A stretch of 10,447 bases of DNA. Origin: JAAYBT01 sp964404395. Lineage in GTDB: Bacteria > Bacillota > Clostridia > Acetivibrionales > DTU013. The DNA lies in NCBI GenBank assembly GCA_964404395.1, contig CAYOKA010000074.1, forward strand, positions 1-10,447, given 5' to 3'. How positions within the stretch are numbered: position 1 is the first letter of the stretch; every line of letters starts with the position of its first letter. Both the position numbers and the translations under genes were made by a program. This document shows positions 1-7,906 of the stretch, piece after piece. The notes beneath the pieces were generated by a model that saw only the letters and a program-made list of their open reading frames with translations, had not been told where the DNA came from and made no database searches.

Positions 1-1356
1 TTTGTGCTGATGGCAGCTTTTATTTGGTTTGTTGTTTCTATATATGCACCTCATTATATGAAGCACGAGGGTAAGAGCAAGGCCTTTGAAATCTGCACAT
101 TATTGACTTTATCGGCTGTCCTGGGGGTTTTCCTTGCAGGCGATTTATTTACCTTGCTGCTCTTCTTTGAGCTTATGACTGTTTCATCTTTCTTTTGGGT
201 TATTCATAGATGGAATAAAAAAGCGATAAAGGCAGGGTATTTCTACTTATTCTATAGTATAGTCGGCGGACTTTTCCTGGCTTTAGGAATCGTTTTAATG
301 GGTGCCGCTACCGATATAATGCCTTATATTGGCTCGGGGTTAGTTAGTCCTTTGAATTCCAAAATGTTTGCTTGGAGCATTGCTCTTTTTGTTGTGGGAT
401 TTGGCATTAAGGCAGGTGTGGTTCCCCTGCACCTTTGGCTTCCACATGCTCACTCTGTGGCACCTACCCCCGCTAGTGCCCTCTTATCAGGATTACTTAT
501 AAAGGTAGGAGCCTATGGGCTTATACGGGCCGGTGAATTTGCCGGCTGGGGCAGGAATTTGCTATATGGGGCATCCTGGCTAGGCACAGGCCTTGCTATT
601 GTTGGTGCATGTACCATGCTTGTGGGAGTTCTGGCAGCTTTAATCCAGAGTGATGCCAAACGACTATTAGCCTATCATAGTGTAAGCCAGATAGGGTACA
701 TCGTTCTGGGCCTAGGTATCGGTCTTTATCTGGGTGCCGATGGAAGCCTTGCCCTCATTGGTGCTATCTACCATATTGTCAATCATGCCCTATTTAAGGT
801 TGCCTTGTTTTTGGGCGTTGGCATTATTTATATCCGTACAAAAGAAACCAATTTATATAAACTTGGCGGGCTATGGCGGCGTTTTCCTCTCACAGCTGTA
901 CTTATGCTTGTAGCAGTTTTGGGTATTACCGGTGCCCCGGGGCTAAATGGCTATGCCAGTAAAACTCTGCTTCATCATGCAGTAAGCCATGCTGCTGAAG
1001 CTGGTGCGCAATGGGTTGTTTGGATTGAACGACTGTTTTTAGTGGTGGGAGTCGGTACGGCTGCGTCTTTCATTAAGCTCTATTACTTAATATTCCTTGG
1101 TAAGCCTGCCAAATCTAAAGCAACTGAAAACAAATCCTTTGGTCTGCATTTGCCTATGGGTCTGCTTGCAGCAGTTATGGTAGGTATTGGACTTAAGCCT
1201 GAATTATTTGCCAATATTGCCGCAGCACCGGCGGCACAGGTGTTAGGCATGGAAAATGCTGCCTCTGCTTTAGATGGACTTTCATTTTGGAATTCGGCCG
1301 ATGTTATGAGTATGGTTATAACCTTAATTCTAGGTGCTATAGTATGCTGGGTGGGG
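1..1356 (+). CDS. Proton-conducting membrane subunit, complex I / hydrogenase-4 / Mrp superfamily (partial at both ends)
   Basis: This is an integral membrane subunit of the Proton_antipo_M family, which moves H+ (or Na+) in complex I, energy-converting hydrogenases and Mrp antiporters. The frame is open from base 1 to the gap (452 codons) and almost wholly hydrophobic. Counting from the GTG at base 4, visible hallmarks are Glu56 in LLLFFELMTV, Lys136 before VVPLHLWLPHAH, Lys167 in LSGLLIKVGAYGLIR, the DAKRLLAYHSVSQIGYI loop, and HALFK with Lys265. Lys136 and Lys167 are 31 residues apart, as are Lys234 and Lys265 of E. coli NuoM, so E56/K136/K167 are probably the proton-channel residues. By that comparison roughly 90 N-terminal residues lie upstream of the window. 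The WLPHAHSVAPTP and SALLSG motifs look more like HyfB/HycC/Mbh proteins than NuoL or NuoN, but the exact complex cannot be fixed without neighbours. Apparent reading beyond the gap to 1620 is antisense of xylF, not part of this gene. Confidence 0.85.
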
Positions 1357-1456
1357 NNNNNNNNNNNNNNNNNNNNNNNNNNNNNNNNNNNNNNNNNNNN
1401 NNNNNNNNNNNNNNNNNNNNNNNNNNNNNNNNNNNNNNNNNNNNNNNNNNNNNNNN
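1357..1456. other. Scaffold gap, 100 N
   Basis: This is a run of exactly 100 N, the usual placeholder for a gap of unknown size. It separates the + strand proton-channel gene from the - strand sugar locus, so whatever ends the first gene and whatever lies downstream of xylF is hidden here. Only 13 bases separate the gap from the xylF stop codon. Confidence 0.97.
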
Positions 1457-1469
1457 GGATAAGCTATAA

Positions 1470-2498
1470 TCAATCCTTCGGTACATTTGCGTACACCTGC
1501 TCAGCCGTAAAAAAACCATCCTTTATTACAGTGTCATTAATATTTTCCTTAGTAACAAGAAGAGGCCAGAGAATCATGCAACGGACATTATGTGCCCCGT
1601 TTGATATTTCTTCATATTGATCGATATCTTCGCCCTTTGCCATTTTTACGGCAGTCTCGGCCGCTCTCTCAGCAAGGATATTAATCGGTTTATAAACTGT
1701 GGAGCCCTGCATCCCTTCAACTATTCTCTGACAGGCTCCCAGTTCAGCGTCCTGACCTGTAACAAACACCTTCCCTGCGAGCCTGTTTTCGCTTAAAGCA
1801 GTTATTGCACCCTTTGCAAGCTGATCATTCGCTGCAATGATGGCATCAATCTCCTGACCGCTGTTCAATATTTTACTGACATAATCATAAGATCCCTCAT
1901 CACGCCAAGCATCTATCCAAGTTTCACCAACGATATTAATATCTCCATTGTCAATAAATGGCTTAAGAATGCTGTAATATCCCTCGTTGATCATAGACGA
2001 ATTATTGTCCCTTTGCGAACCATTTAAAATCAGATAATTCCCTTCAGGCACCTTGTCTGTTGCAGATTTACCCATTAATCGACCTACTTCTGTATTATCG
2101 AAAGATATGTAAAAGTCAACATCTACATCCCTTATCATTCGGTCATACGCAATCACCTTCACATTATGGTTGTGTGCGTACTTAACAAGGTCTTTCAGGC
2201 TGTCCTTATCGAAAGCGACAATCACCAGAACATCTGCTCCTTGATTGATCATTTCAATGCCGATCTCTCTTTGGCGATCACTATCCTCATAAGCATCCTT
2301 CACGATGACCTCTGCCCCTAAGTTCTCGGCCTTTGCCACAAATATGTCCCTATCCCGTTGCCACCTTTCTACAGTCATGGTTTCATAGATAAACCCAATT
2401 TTCATGTCATCATCTTCACGATCAGATGGCTTGTCTGAGCTACAGCCATATAAGAATAATAAAAGTACCGCCAATGATAATACACATACCTTCTTCAT
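1470..2498 (-). CDS. xylF: D-xylose-binding lipoprotein of an ABC transporter, XylF-like
   Basis: This 342-residue extracellular sugar-binding lipoprotein has the type 1 periplasmic-binding fold. The signal peptide ends in a lipobox, FLYGC, with Cys19 as the lipid anchor, followed by an acidic linker. The body closely follows E. coli XylF as I recall it: ERWQRDRDIF (44-53), AYDRMI (117-122), DFYISFDN (128-135), RDNN (163-166), ANDQLAKG (223-230), GQDAE (248-252), VYKPI (268-272) and NDTVIKDGF (321-329). Arg45/Trp46, Asn165/166, Trp198, Asn224, Asp250 and Lys270 fall where xylose contacts lie in E. coli XylF, which supports xylose as ligand. Start: ATG with AGGAGG seven bases upstream. The gene follows yesN by only 17 bp and so is probably the last cistron of the sensory operon. 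No ATPase or permease follows before the gap, so it may feed the upstream MmsAB importer or a partner hidden by the gap. The stop is TGA at 1470-1472. Confidence 0.88.
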   Translation of the reverse strand: MKKVCVLSLAVLLLFLYGCSSDKPSDREDDDMKIGFIYETMTVERWQRDRDIFVAKAENLGAEVIVKDAYEDSDRQREIGIEMINQGADVLVIVAFDKDSLKDLVKYAHNHNVKVIAYDRMIRDVDVDFYISFDNTEVGRLMGKSATDKVPEGNYLILNGSQRDNNSSMINEGYYSILKPFIDNGDINIVGETWIDAWRDEGSYDYVSKILNSGQEIDAIIAANDQLAKGAITALSENRLAGKVFVTGQDAELGACQRIVEGMQGSTVYKPINILAERAAETAVKMAKGEDIDQYEEISNGAHNVRCMILWPLLVTKENINDTVIKDGFFTAEQVYANVPKD

Positions 2499-2515
2499 AA
2501 CAAGCCTCCTACCTC

Positions 2516-4102
2516 TTAGAGTATTTGCTTCTGATAGTCTGTTGGAGATATCCCCTCGTGCTTTTTGAACAACTTGCTAAAGTAATTGGGATCAGCGTAT
2601 CCTGACATATAACAGATTTCTTTAATGCTATATCTGCTTTCCTTCATCAGTCTTTTTGCATTTTGAATTCGAACTGCCGTTAATCTATCAATAAAATTCT
2701 CTCCGGTTTCATTTTTATACAGCCGACTTAAATATTGAGGGCTGATGTGCAGCTTCTTTGATATGTCATCCAGATTTAAATCCTGATCAAATTTTTCGTT
2801 TATGATCGCATTAGTTTCTTCAACTATCTTCCCGATATTGCATCTCTTCCTGACGCTTATTTCGCATGCAATATGCCTTATCTCCTCTGCACATATATGC
2901 TCGAGCTCTTCACCTGACTTGCAGCTTAGGATCCTTTTAATATAGTATCCTGGCTTGATATTATCTCTGATTCCATTCTCCGTCGCGACCCGCCGAACCG
3001 CTGCCATCATCTCGATAATTCTGTAATGAATATTCTCCTGTTCAAAAAATTTAGGATATTTTCGGAAGATATCGGATAAAATTGTCATGCATCTTTGTAC
3101 ATCACCATTTTCGAGACCGATTATCAGTTTATTCTCCTGAGTCACGATATCATACCCCACATTGTGTACATTTGGAGCAATATCATCAATATGTAATACC
3201 CTGTCACCTTCACTGAAATTCAGCGCTTTTAACGCCTCCTGATAAGATATCATTATGTCCTGGTCATTGCAGATTCTGCCTATCCCAGCCTTGAACTCAA
3301 TATTGAACTTATCCTCCAGTATGCGCATACTATCTTCTATGCAAGTAATTGACTGCACTCTCTGCTGATACAGATCATCAATGGTTTGAGCAACATAAAC
3401 AACTACCCTGTCCATCATTACAGGGCCAACAATGCACTTAAACCTGTGCTTGAAATTATTCTTTAGGAGTGTATAAATTTCCTGGTTATCCAGACTGTCA
3501 TCCAATTGAGATTTATAATTACTGTTTTTTCCTCTTTTGTTGAAAGTCACCACAAAGATGAAGCCAGTCTCATTCTCTATACTGAAAAATTCCTTTTTAT
3601 ACTTAATAATATCATTCGTCTGTACCTGTGCAAAAAGCAATGAATAAATAAAACTGTGTTCAACGGCAGAGAGCATCATTTCAATCCTCTCTTTTGCCTC
3701 AAGCTCCCATTTGTATTTCTGCCTTTCGGTATCCAGTTGATCAACTATCCTCTGCAGAGTATCTACCAGTCTTTCCTTTTTCACAGGCTTTATCAGATAT
3801 TCACTGACTCCCAGTTCTACAGCCTGTTTTGCATACTCGAAAAACTCATATACAGATACTATAACTATCTTTACATCGCTATGTACTTTTTTTATCTCTT
3901 TAATTGCATCAAGACCGTTTATACCAGGCATTTTGATATCCGTAAGTATGATATCGGGTTTTATTGTCAACGTTTTTTCTATCGCTTCTCTTCCTGATCT
4001 TGCAGTCTCGATAATCTTTACGTTGCTGAATTCTTTTTCCACAATATGCTGTACTGATTCGATCATTATCTGTTCATCATCACAAACCATTAGGCTATAC
4101 AC
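2516..4102 (-). CDS. yesN: YesN-type response regulator, receiver domain plus AraC-type DNA-binding domain
   Basis: This 528-residue cytoplasmic transcription regulator is presumably phosphorylated by the kinase encoded 18 bp upstream. The receiver domain spans about 3-122, with acidic Asp8/Asp9, phospho-acceptor Asp55 in ILTDIKMPG, Ser83 and Lys105 in YLIKPVKK. A coiled stretch (about 125-150) follows. The middle domain (about 176-308) contains FKAGIGRICND and SYQEALKAL, a pattern typical of the degenerate GGDEF-like domain of CdaR/PucR regulators. The C-terminus (about 430-528) is an AraC/XylS double helix-turn-helix, with LNLDDISKKLHISPQYLSRLY and IKEICYMSGYADPNYFSKLF. Length is normal for YesN proteins. 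The start is taken as GTG at 4102, because GAGGTGA sits six bases before it. The next ATG, four codons in, is too far from any ribosome binding site. By analogy with the C. beijerinckii XylFII-LytS-YesN system it would activate sugar transport genes. Confidence 0.9.
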   Translation of the reverse strand: MYSLMVCDDEQIMIESVQHIVEKEFSNVKIIETARSGREAIEKTLTIKPDIILTDIKMPGINGLDAIKEIKKVHSDVKIVIVSVYEFFEYAKQAVELGVSEYLIKPVKKERLVDTLQRIVDQLDTERQKYKWELEAKERIEMMLSAVEHSFIYSLLFAQVQTNDIIKYKKEFFSIENETGFIFVVTFNKRGKNSNYKSQLDDSLDNQEIYTLLKNNFKHRFKCIVGPVMMDRVVVYVAQTIDDLYQQRVQSITCIEDSMRILEDKFNIEFKAGIGRICNDQDIMISYQEALKALNFSEGDRVLHIDDIAPNVHNVGYDIVTQENKLIIGLENGDVQRCMTILSDIFRKYPKFFEQENIHYRIIEMMAAVRRVATENGIRDNIKPGYYIKRILSCKSGEELEHICAEEIRHIACEISVRKRCNIGKIVEETNAIINEKFDQDLNLDDISKKLHISPQYLSRLYKNETGENFIDRLTAVRIQNAKRLMKESRYSIKEICYMSGYADPNYFSKLFKKHEGISPTDYQKQIL

Positions 4103-4108
4103 AAAAAA

Positions 4109-4115
4109 TCACCTC
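4109..4115 (-). promoter_or_regulatory. Ribosome binding site fixing a GTG start for yesN
   Basis: On the - strand GAGGTGA is followed by six T and then GTG (4100-4102). This spacing selects the GTG over the in-frame ATG at 4088-4090, which would be 18 bases away. The site lies in the 18-bp gap after the kinase stop codon, consistent with co-translation from one mRNA. Confidence 0.7.
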
Positions 4116-4120
4116 AACAT

Positions 4121-5491
4121 TTATTTGATGTTCTTCAAAAACATCAGATCGTCCACCTTCTCCCTACGTGAATTATATGGTATCTTTAAAATTACCTTAG
4201 CACCTTTGCCCGGAGCACTCTCCACTTCTATCACATCTTCGCATTTGAAAAACAGCTTCAACCTCTGAACAACGTTGTATATACCAATCCCTGTCATGTT
4301 TCCGGATATATCATTTTCAAACCTTTGACAGTCTAATATCTTTTGTCTTGTTTCCTCGCTCATCCCGGCTCCGTTATCCTGAACGCAAATTCTAATAACA
4401 GTATCATCTTTACTGATCGAGATATTAATTATGCCGCCTCTCTCCATGTTTCCAATACCATGAATAGTAGCATTCTCTACAAGAGGCTGAATAATTAGAG
4501 GCGGAACATCTATATCAAGCAAGCTTTGGTCAATGTTGTATTCGAACCTCATAATGTCCCCGAAGCGGACGATAAACAGGTCTTCGTAGGCCTTTATAGT
4601 ATCGATCTCGTCTCTAATCCTGACCTTTCTGTCAAGGCTCTTAACATTGTATCTAAATATCATTGACATATTGTCAAGAAAAGTCGATGTCCTGTCTGCA
4701 CCTTCGATCATAGCCAGCTGCACACCTGCATTGAGTGTATTGAAAAGGAAATGTGGATTTATCTGCATTTGCAGCGCCTTCATTTCNNNNNNNNNNNNNN
4801 NNNNNNNNNNNNNNNNNNNNNNNNNNNNNNNNNNNNNNNNNNNNNNNNNNNNNNNNNNNNNNNNNNNNNNNNNNNNNNNNNNNNNNAGAACATTGAGCAG
4901 TATTACAGATACTATAAGAACCAGATTCGCTGTCCTCAGCTTGTTTAGATTTTCTGACATACCAAGATATTGTATTGTATTAGTATTTAAAATACTCAGG
5001 TTCAGGCGGTCAGTATATGTTCGGATATAGCCTGTTATACGGTTTGCCTCTGTGTACCTTGCAATATAATTATCTGCGTTATCTGTTCTTTTTGCCTCAA
5101 CAGCCGCTTCCGCTTCATTAAAATATGAATCGACCATGTATGCGATATCCTTGTAAATCAAATCATTCTGGCTGTATATACCATGTATTTCAGAAAACAT
5201 GCTCTTGGTCTTCTCACTGAAAATATCCTTGCATCTGTAATAGTTAATCAAGCTATCAGAATCTGAGGTAACAAGGTAATTCGTCAGATTGGTATTTACA
5301 TCATACAAATCGTTAAGAAATTTATCAATTTCAACGTTGCCGGCGAACATATCATCCATTTTTTCTATTATGTTACTCGATAACCCCAAAATAAATATGC
5401 CTGAAGCACTTGTTAGAAACATAGTCAGAACAAATATTACAATAATCTTGGACTTTATGCTATTGAATATCCTATCCCATAGTTCTTTCAT
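4121..5491 (-). CDS. Sensor histidine kinase, YesM/LytS type, interrupted by a scaffold gap
   Basis: This membrane histidine kinase probably reads the anchored binding protein encoded just upstream. The pre-gap part (201 residues) has TM1 at about 15-37, a mainly helical extracellular domain at about 38-187 without a recognisable ligand pocket, and the start of TM2 from about 188. The post-gap part (221 residues) begins with EMKALQMQINPHFLFNTLN, the His_kinase (PF06580) phospho-acceptor motif. Its His codon is at 4751-4753. Next come the N box PPLIIQPLVENATIHG, DNGAGM (G1) and TGIGIYNVVQRL (G2) of the HATPase domain. The rest of TM2 and any HAMP or coiled-coil linker are missing in the gap. 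The 100-N spacer happens to keep frame, but 60-110 lost residues would be more usual. The ATG at 5491 is preceded by AAGGGA, which lies next to the stop of the previous gene (18-bp spacing). It resembles C. beijerinckii LytS, which forms a complex with XylFII. Confidence 0.88.
   Translation of the reverse strand: MKELWDRIFNSIKSKIIVIFVLTMFLTSASGIFILGLSSNIIEKMDDMFAGNVEIDKFLNDLYDVNTNLTNYLVTSDSDSLINYYRCKDIFSEKTKSMFSEIHGIYSQNDLIYKDIAYMVDSYFNEAEAAVEAKRTDNADNYIARYTEANRITGYIRTYTDRLNLSILNTNTIQYLGMSENLNKLRTANLVLIVSVILLNVXXXXXXXXXXXXXXXXXXXXXXXXXXXXXXXXXXEMKALQMQINPHFLFNTLNAGVQLAMIEGADRTSTFLDNMSMIFRYNVKSLDRKVRIRDEIDTIKAYEDLFIVRFGDIMRFEYNIDQSLLDIDVPPLIIQPLVENATIHGIGNMERGGIINISISKDDTVIRICVQDNGAGMSEETRQKILDCQRFENDISGNMTGIGIYNVVQRLKLFFKCEDVIEVESAPGKGAKVILKIPYNSRREKVDDLMFLKNIK
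4787..4886. other. Scaffold gap, 100 N, inside the kinase gene
   Basis: This is a run of exactly 100 N between the second transmembrane helix and the phospho-acceptor domain of the kinase. Both flanks belong to the same kind of protein on the same strand, so the join is plausible. The true length is unknown. Confidence 0.97.
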
Positions 5492-5509
5492 AGCTTGAAT
5501 CCCTTTGCA

Positions 5510-6520
5510 TTATTTTTGATCAATATTTATTGCTGTATATATATCTGTCGCAATGCTTACATAGCTTGACTGAAAAGAATCAACGAAACTACCGCATAAT
5601 ACTTCTACGCTCTTATATCCTGCGTTATATCCATTCCTGTCCATTACTCCGAATATGATCCCCTTATTAATATAGTGCTTGATCTCATCAGTGATACCAG
5701 TACCTACTATGACGACTTCACCCACAAGGTTACGCTCAACAATCACGCGTGCGGCAGCCGCAGTATCCTTGGCATTTGTACAGAATATAACATCGACATC
5801 AGGGTGCTGCGTGAGTATACTTTTGGTCAGGTCCTCCGCTCCAAGCAGATCACTGTTCTTATATAATGTACATAACAGCTTAATCTTTTTTTCGCTTTCA
5901 ATCACACTCGTAAGTCCGCTCAGCATGACATCACTCTGTGATATTTTTGTCTTATCTATTTCACTTCGGCTCGCATCTGACAGTATGACTCCCAGATTGA
6001 TCGGCGTACCTTTGTCCGATGCTTTAGATATTAGCTTTGCGGCCTTTACACCGTAGTCATAAAAGTTATTTCCTACATAAGAAAGCCTGTTACTGTCTAC
6101 GGATTCAGCCAGTCCCACTACAATATGGATTCCGGATTTAGCTGCACTGGCAATTGCCTCTGAATATTCCGGAGAATTTTCTCCGTTAACAATGATACCA
6201 TCAACCCTGGATTTGTTCGCAATATTCACATATTCTACTGTTTTATCAATGCTATCCGGGTCAGATATAGGGTTATATTCAATTGCAACGTTATGTACCT
6301 TTCCGGCTTCGAATACCCCTTCCTTGAAGCTCTGCCAATACTCATCATCTCTGGAGTTAATAATTAATGAAAAGTGATATTTGGGATTCTCACTAAAAAC
6401 GTTCGTAGCGTTTTTATCATAGGCTTTATTTACCATATTGAAATAATGTAAAGCCAGTGCTGCAGATGCAACTACAGTGGCAAACAGAGCAGCTAATGAT
6501 ATTTTATACAGCCATTTCAC
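5510..6520 (-). CDS. Membrane-anchored sugar-binding protein, probable sensory partner of the kinase (XylFII-like)
   Basis: This 336-residue type 1 periplasmic-binding protein resembles Peripla_BP_4. In place of a lipobox it has an uncleaved-looking N-terminal hydrophobic segment (about 6-26) with no Cys, so it is probably held in the membrane by a helix with the binding domain outside. Family features include INSRDDEYWQSFKEGV (54-69), VDGIIVNG (106-113), YVGNNFYDYG (148-157), FCTNAKDTAAA (246-256), VGTGITDEI (272-280) and GVMDRNGYNAG (291-301). It diverges more from XylF and ChvE than those two do from each other. First in an operon with a LytS-like kinase and YesN regulator, it matches XylFII of C. 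beijerinckii, which binds xylose and contacts LytS outside the cell. The ligand here is inferred, not seen. Start: GTG with a strong GGAGGGGG six bases upstream; no better ATG exists nearby. A transport role is less likely, because the importer already has its own lipoprotein. Confidence 0.82.
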   Translation of the reverse strand: MKWLYKISLAALFATVVASAALALHYFNMVNKAYDKNATNVFSENPKYHFSLIINSRDDEYWQSFKEGVFEAGKVHNVAIEYNPISDPDSIDKTVEYVNIANKSRVDGIIVNGENSPEYSEAIASAAKSGIHIVVGLAESVDSNRLSYVGNNFYDYGVKAAKLISKASDKGTPINLGVILSDASRSEIDKTKISQSDVMLSGLTSVIESEKKIKLLCTLYKNSDLLGAEDLTKSILTQHPDVDVIFCTNAKDTAAAARVIVERNLVGEVVIVGTGITDEIKHYINKGIIFGVMDRNGYNAGYKSVEVLCGSFVDSFQSSYVSIATDIYTAINIDQK

Positions 6521-6526
6521 TCTTTA

Positions 6527-6534
6527 CCCCCTCC
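6527..6534 (-). promoter_or_regulatory. Strong ribosome binding site before the GTG start of the anchored binding protein
   Basis: The - strand reads GGAGGGGG, then TAAAGA, then GTG (6518-6520). A near-optimal Shine-Dalgarno at this spacing supports GTG as the true start and keeps the N-terminal membrane helix in the protein. Confidence 0.75.
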
Positions 6535-6570
6535 AGACCATCAAGAACAGCGTGTAAGTAATCTCTTTTT

Positions 6571-6579
6571 ATTATAGCA
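6571..6579 (-). promoter_or_regulatory. Extended -10 promoter for the sensory operon
   Basis: The - strand has TGCTATAAT, a perfect extended -10 (TGn plus TATAAT), about 50 bases before the GTG start of the anchored binding protein. The -35 region (around 6593-6599, T-rich) is a poor match, which an extended -10 can tolerate. Transcription would start near 6564 and leave a leader of about 45 bases. The promoter lies just downstream of the stem-loop that closes the permease gene, so the sensor genes can probably be made independently of the importer genes. Confidence 0.6.
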
Positions 6580-6611
6580 CTAATGGGAAACGAAAAATAG
6601 AATATAGCATA

Positions 6612-6650
6612 AAGCACTAAGTATACACTAATGTGATATGCTTAGTGCTT
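6612..6650 (-). terminator. Stem-loop after the permease gene, probable terminator
   Basis: The arms AAGCACTAAG (6612-6621) and CTTAGTGCTT (6641-6650) are perfect inverted repeats. Inner pairing (CAC/GTG and TAT/ATA with a bulged base) extends the stem around a TAAT loop. The hairpin begins 18 bases after the permease stop codon. On the - strand only a short T-rich stretch follows, with a CTATTTTTC tract about 13 bases on. Termination may therefore be incomplete, and some readthrough into the sensory operon is likely. There is no + strand gene for it to serve. Confidence 0.6.
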
Positions 6651-6668
6651 CTTATGATTCCTTTCAGC

Positions 6669-7892
6669 CTAGCCGAGTCTGGACTTTGATTTTGAGTACA
6701 TGTCAAACGCTACAGCGAGCAACACCACCATGCCCTTTACGACAGACTGTAAAAAGACATTTAAGCCTATAATAGACATTCCATTGTTCATTACACCCAT
6801 AATAAAGGCGCCTACGACAGCCCCCCATATTGTTCCTACGCCGCCGTATGCAGAAGCACCGCCTATAAAACATGAGCCTATTGCATCCATCTCAAAGTTC
6901 GCCCCGACATTCGGCGAGGAGGCCATCAATCTTCCCGCAGTCACTATGCCGGCGACTGCCGCCAAAAGCCCCATGTTCGAATACACGAGGAACATCATTT
7001 TTTTGGTGTTGACACCGGAAAGCTCCGCCGCCCTGATGTTTCCTCCCATAGCGTAAATATGTCGTCCCGGTATTGTCTTGGTGGCTATAAATGTATAAAC
7101 TGCGAATAAAATAGCAACTAAAATCAGCATTATGGGTAATCCGTCATCCATTGCCAGCCAGTAAGAGAAAATATTTATAACAATAAAAAACGAAATCACT
7201 TTTATAACGACCGATTTTGAAGATGCTACTTCATATCCGCGTGCAATTTTGCTTTTCCTGTTGAAGATAGTAAACAGTACATAAATGATTGATAACACAA
7301 GACCCACAATAAACATTGTTGCATTTAGAAACTCGGGCTTGTTTTGTAGTTGCAGCAAATCACCGATGCGTAGAAAATCCGGGATGGTATTCGGAGCGAT
7401 ATCAGGAACCGAACCGGTTCCTATAACAACATACAGACCAGAGAGAGGCAGTGTCTGACCGTTGAGTATTATGTTATTGACTCCTCGAAAAACGAGCATG
7501 CCTGCCAGCGTCGTGATAAATGGCGGCACCTTGACATAAGCTATCCAAAAGCCCTGCCAAAGGCCTGCCAAAAGCCCTGTTACAAGACTGAATATTATTG
7601 CAAGCCACGATGGAATTCCAATCGTCGTAGCCATAAGACCAGACATAGCACTTACCAGGGCAACCAAGGACCCAACAGAAAGATCGATATTGCCGCCCGT
7701 CAATATACAAAACATCATTCCTATGGCAAGTATCAGCACATAAGCGTTCTGACGCACCAGCATCGACACGTTTCTTGGCCAGATAAGCTTGCCGCCGGTC
7801 GCAATCCCGAAAAACATCACAATAACAATCAATGCAAAAATCATTCCATATTGCCGTATGTTACGGTTCATAAATTCCTTTATGCTGTTCAT
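6669..7892 (-). CDS. mmsB: Multiple-monosaccharide ABC importer permease, MmsB/GguB type
   Basis: This 407-residue polytopic permease belongs to the BPD_transp_2 family (ribose/xylose/galactose class) and forms the membrane channel with the MmsA ATPase. It has an N-terminal helix (about 14-34), the family motif GMMFCILTGGNIDLSVGS (58-75), many further membrane segments, and the cytoplasmic coupling loop GGNIRAAELSGVNTKKMM, followed by GGASAYGGVGTIWGAVVGA near the C-terminus. Its length of about 400 fits MmsB/GguB (or XylH) better than RbsC at about 320. The gene starts 14 bp after the ATPase stop codon. GGGGGAA lies at a good distance before ATG 7892 and almost touches that stop, so the two genes are co-translated. 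Specificity is set by the binding protein, ChvE-like here, which suggests several hexoses and pentoses. XylH is the main alternative name. Confidence 0.9.
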   Translation of the reverse strand: MNSIKEFMNRNIRQYGMIFALIVIVMFFGIATGGKLIWPRNVSMLVRQNAYVLILAIGMMFCILTGGNIDLSVGSLVALVSAMSGLMATTIGIPSWLAIIFSLVTGLLAGLWQGFWIAYVKVPPFITTLAGMLVFRGVNNIILNGQTLPLSGLYVVIGTGSVPDIAPNTIPDFLRIGDLLQLQNKPEFLNATMFIVGLVLSIIYVLFTIFNRKSKIARGYEVASSKSVVIKVISFFIVINIFSYWLAMDDGLPIMLILVAILFAVYTFIATKTIPGRHIYAMGGNIRAAELSGVNTKKMMFLVYSNMGLLAAVAGIVTAGRLMASSPNVGANFEMDAIGSCFIGGASAYGGVGTIWGAVVGAFIMGVMNNGMSIIGLNVFLQSVVKGMVVLLAVAFDMYSKSKSRLG

Positions 7893-7906
7893 TCATATTC
7901 CCCCTA

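Noticed and set aside
1457..1620. Extension of the + strand membrane protein through the gap to a stop at 1620
   Set aside because: The residues after the gap are the antisense of the xylF 3' end and are not hydrophobic or family-like. The frame only continues because N placeholders carry no stop.
3656..4268. Open frames on the + strand opposite yesN and the kinase
   Set aside because: They are shadows of well-supported - strand genes, with no ribosome binding sites or recognisable domains.
6580..6600. Possible CcpA (cre) site near the sensory promoter
   Set aside because: Only one half resembles the cre consensus around the central CG; the other half does not match.
7474..7710. Alternative 78-codon - strand frame within mmsB
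   Set aside because: It lies wholly inside the permease gene in another frame and has no family motif.
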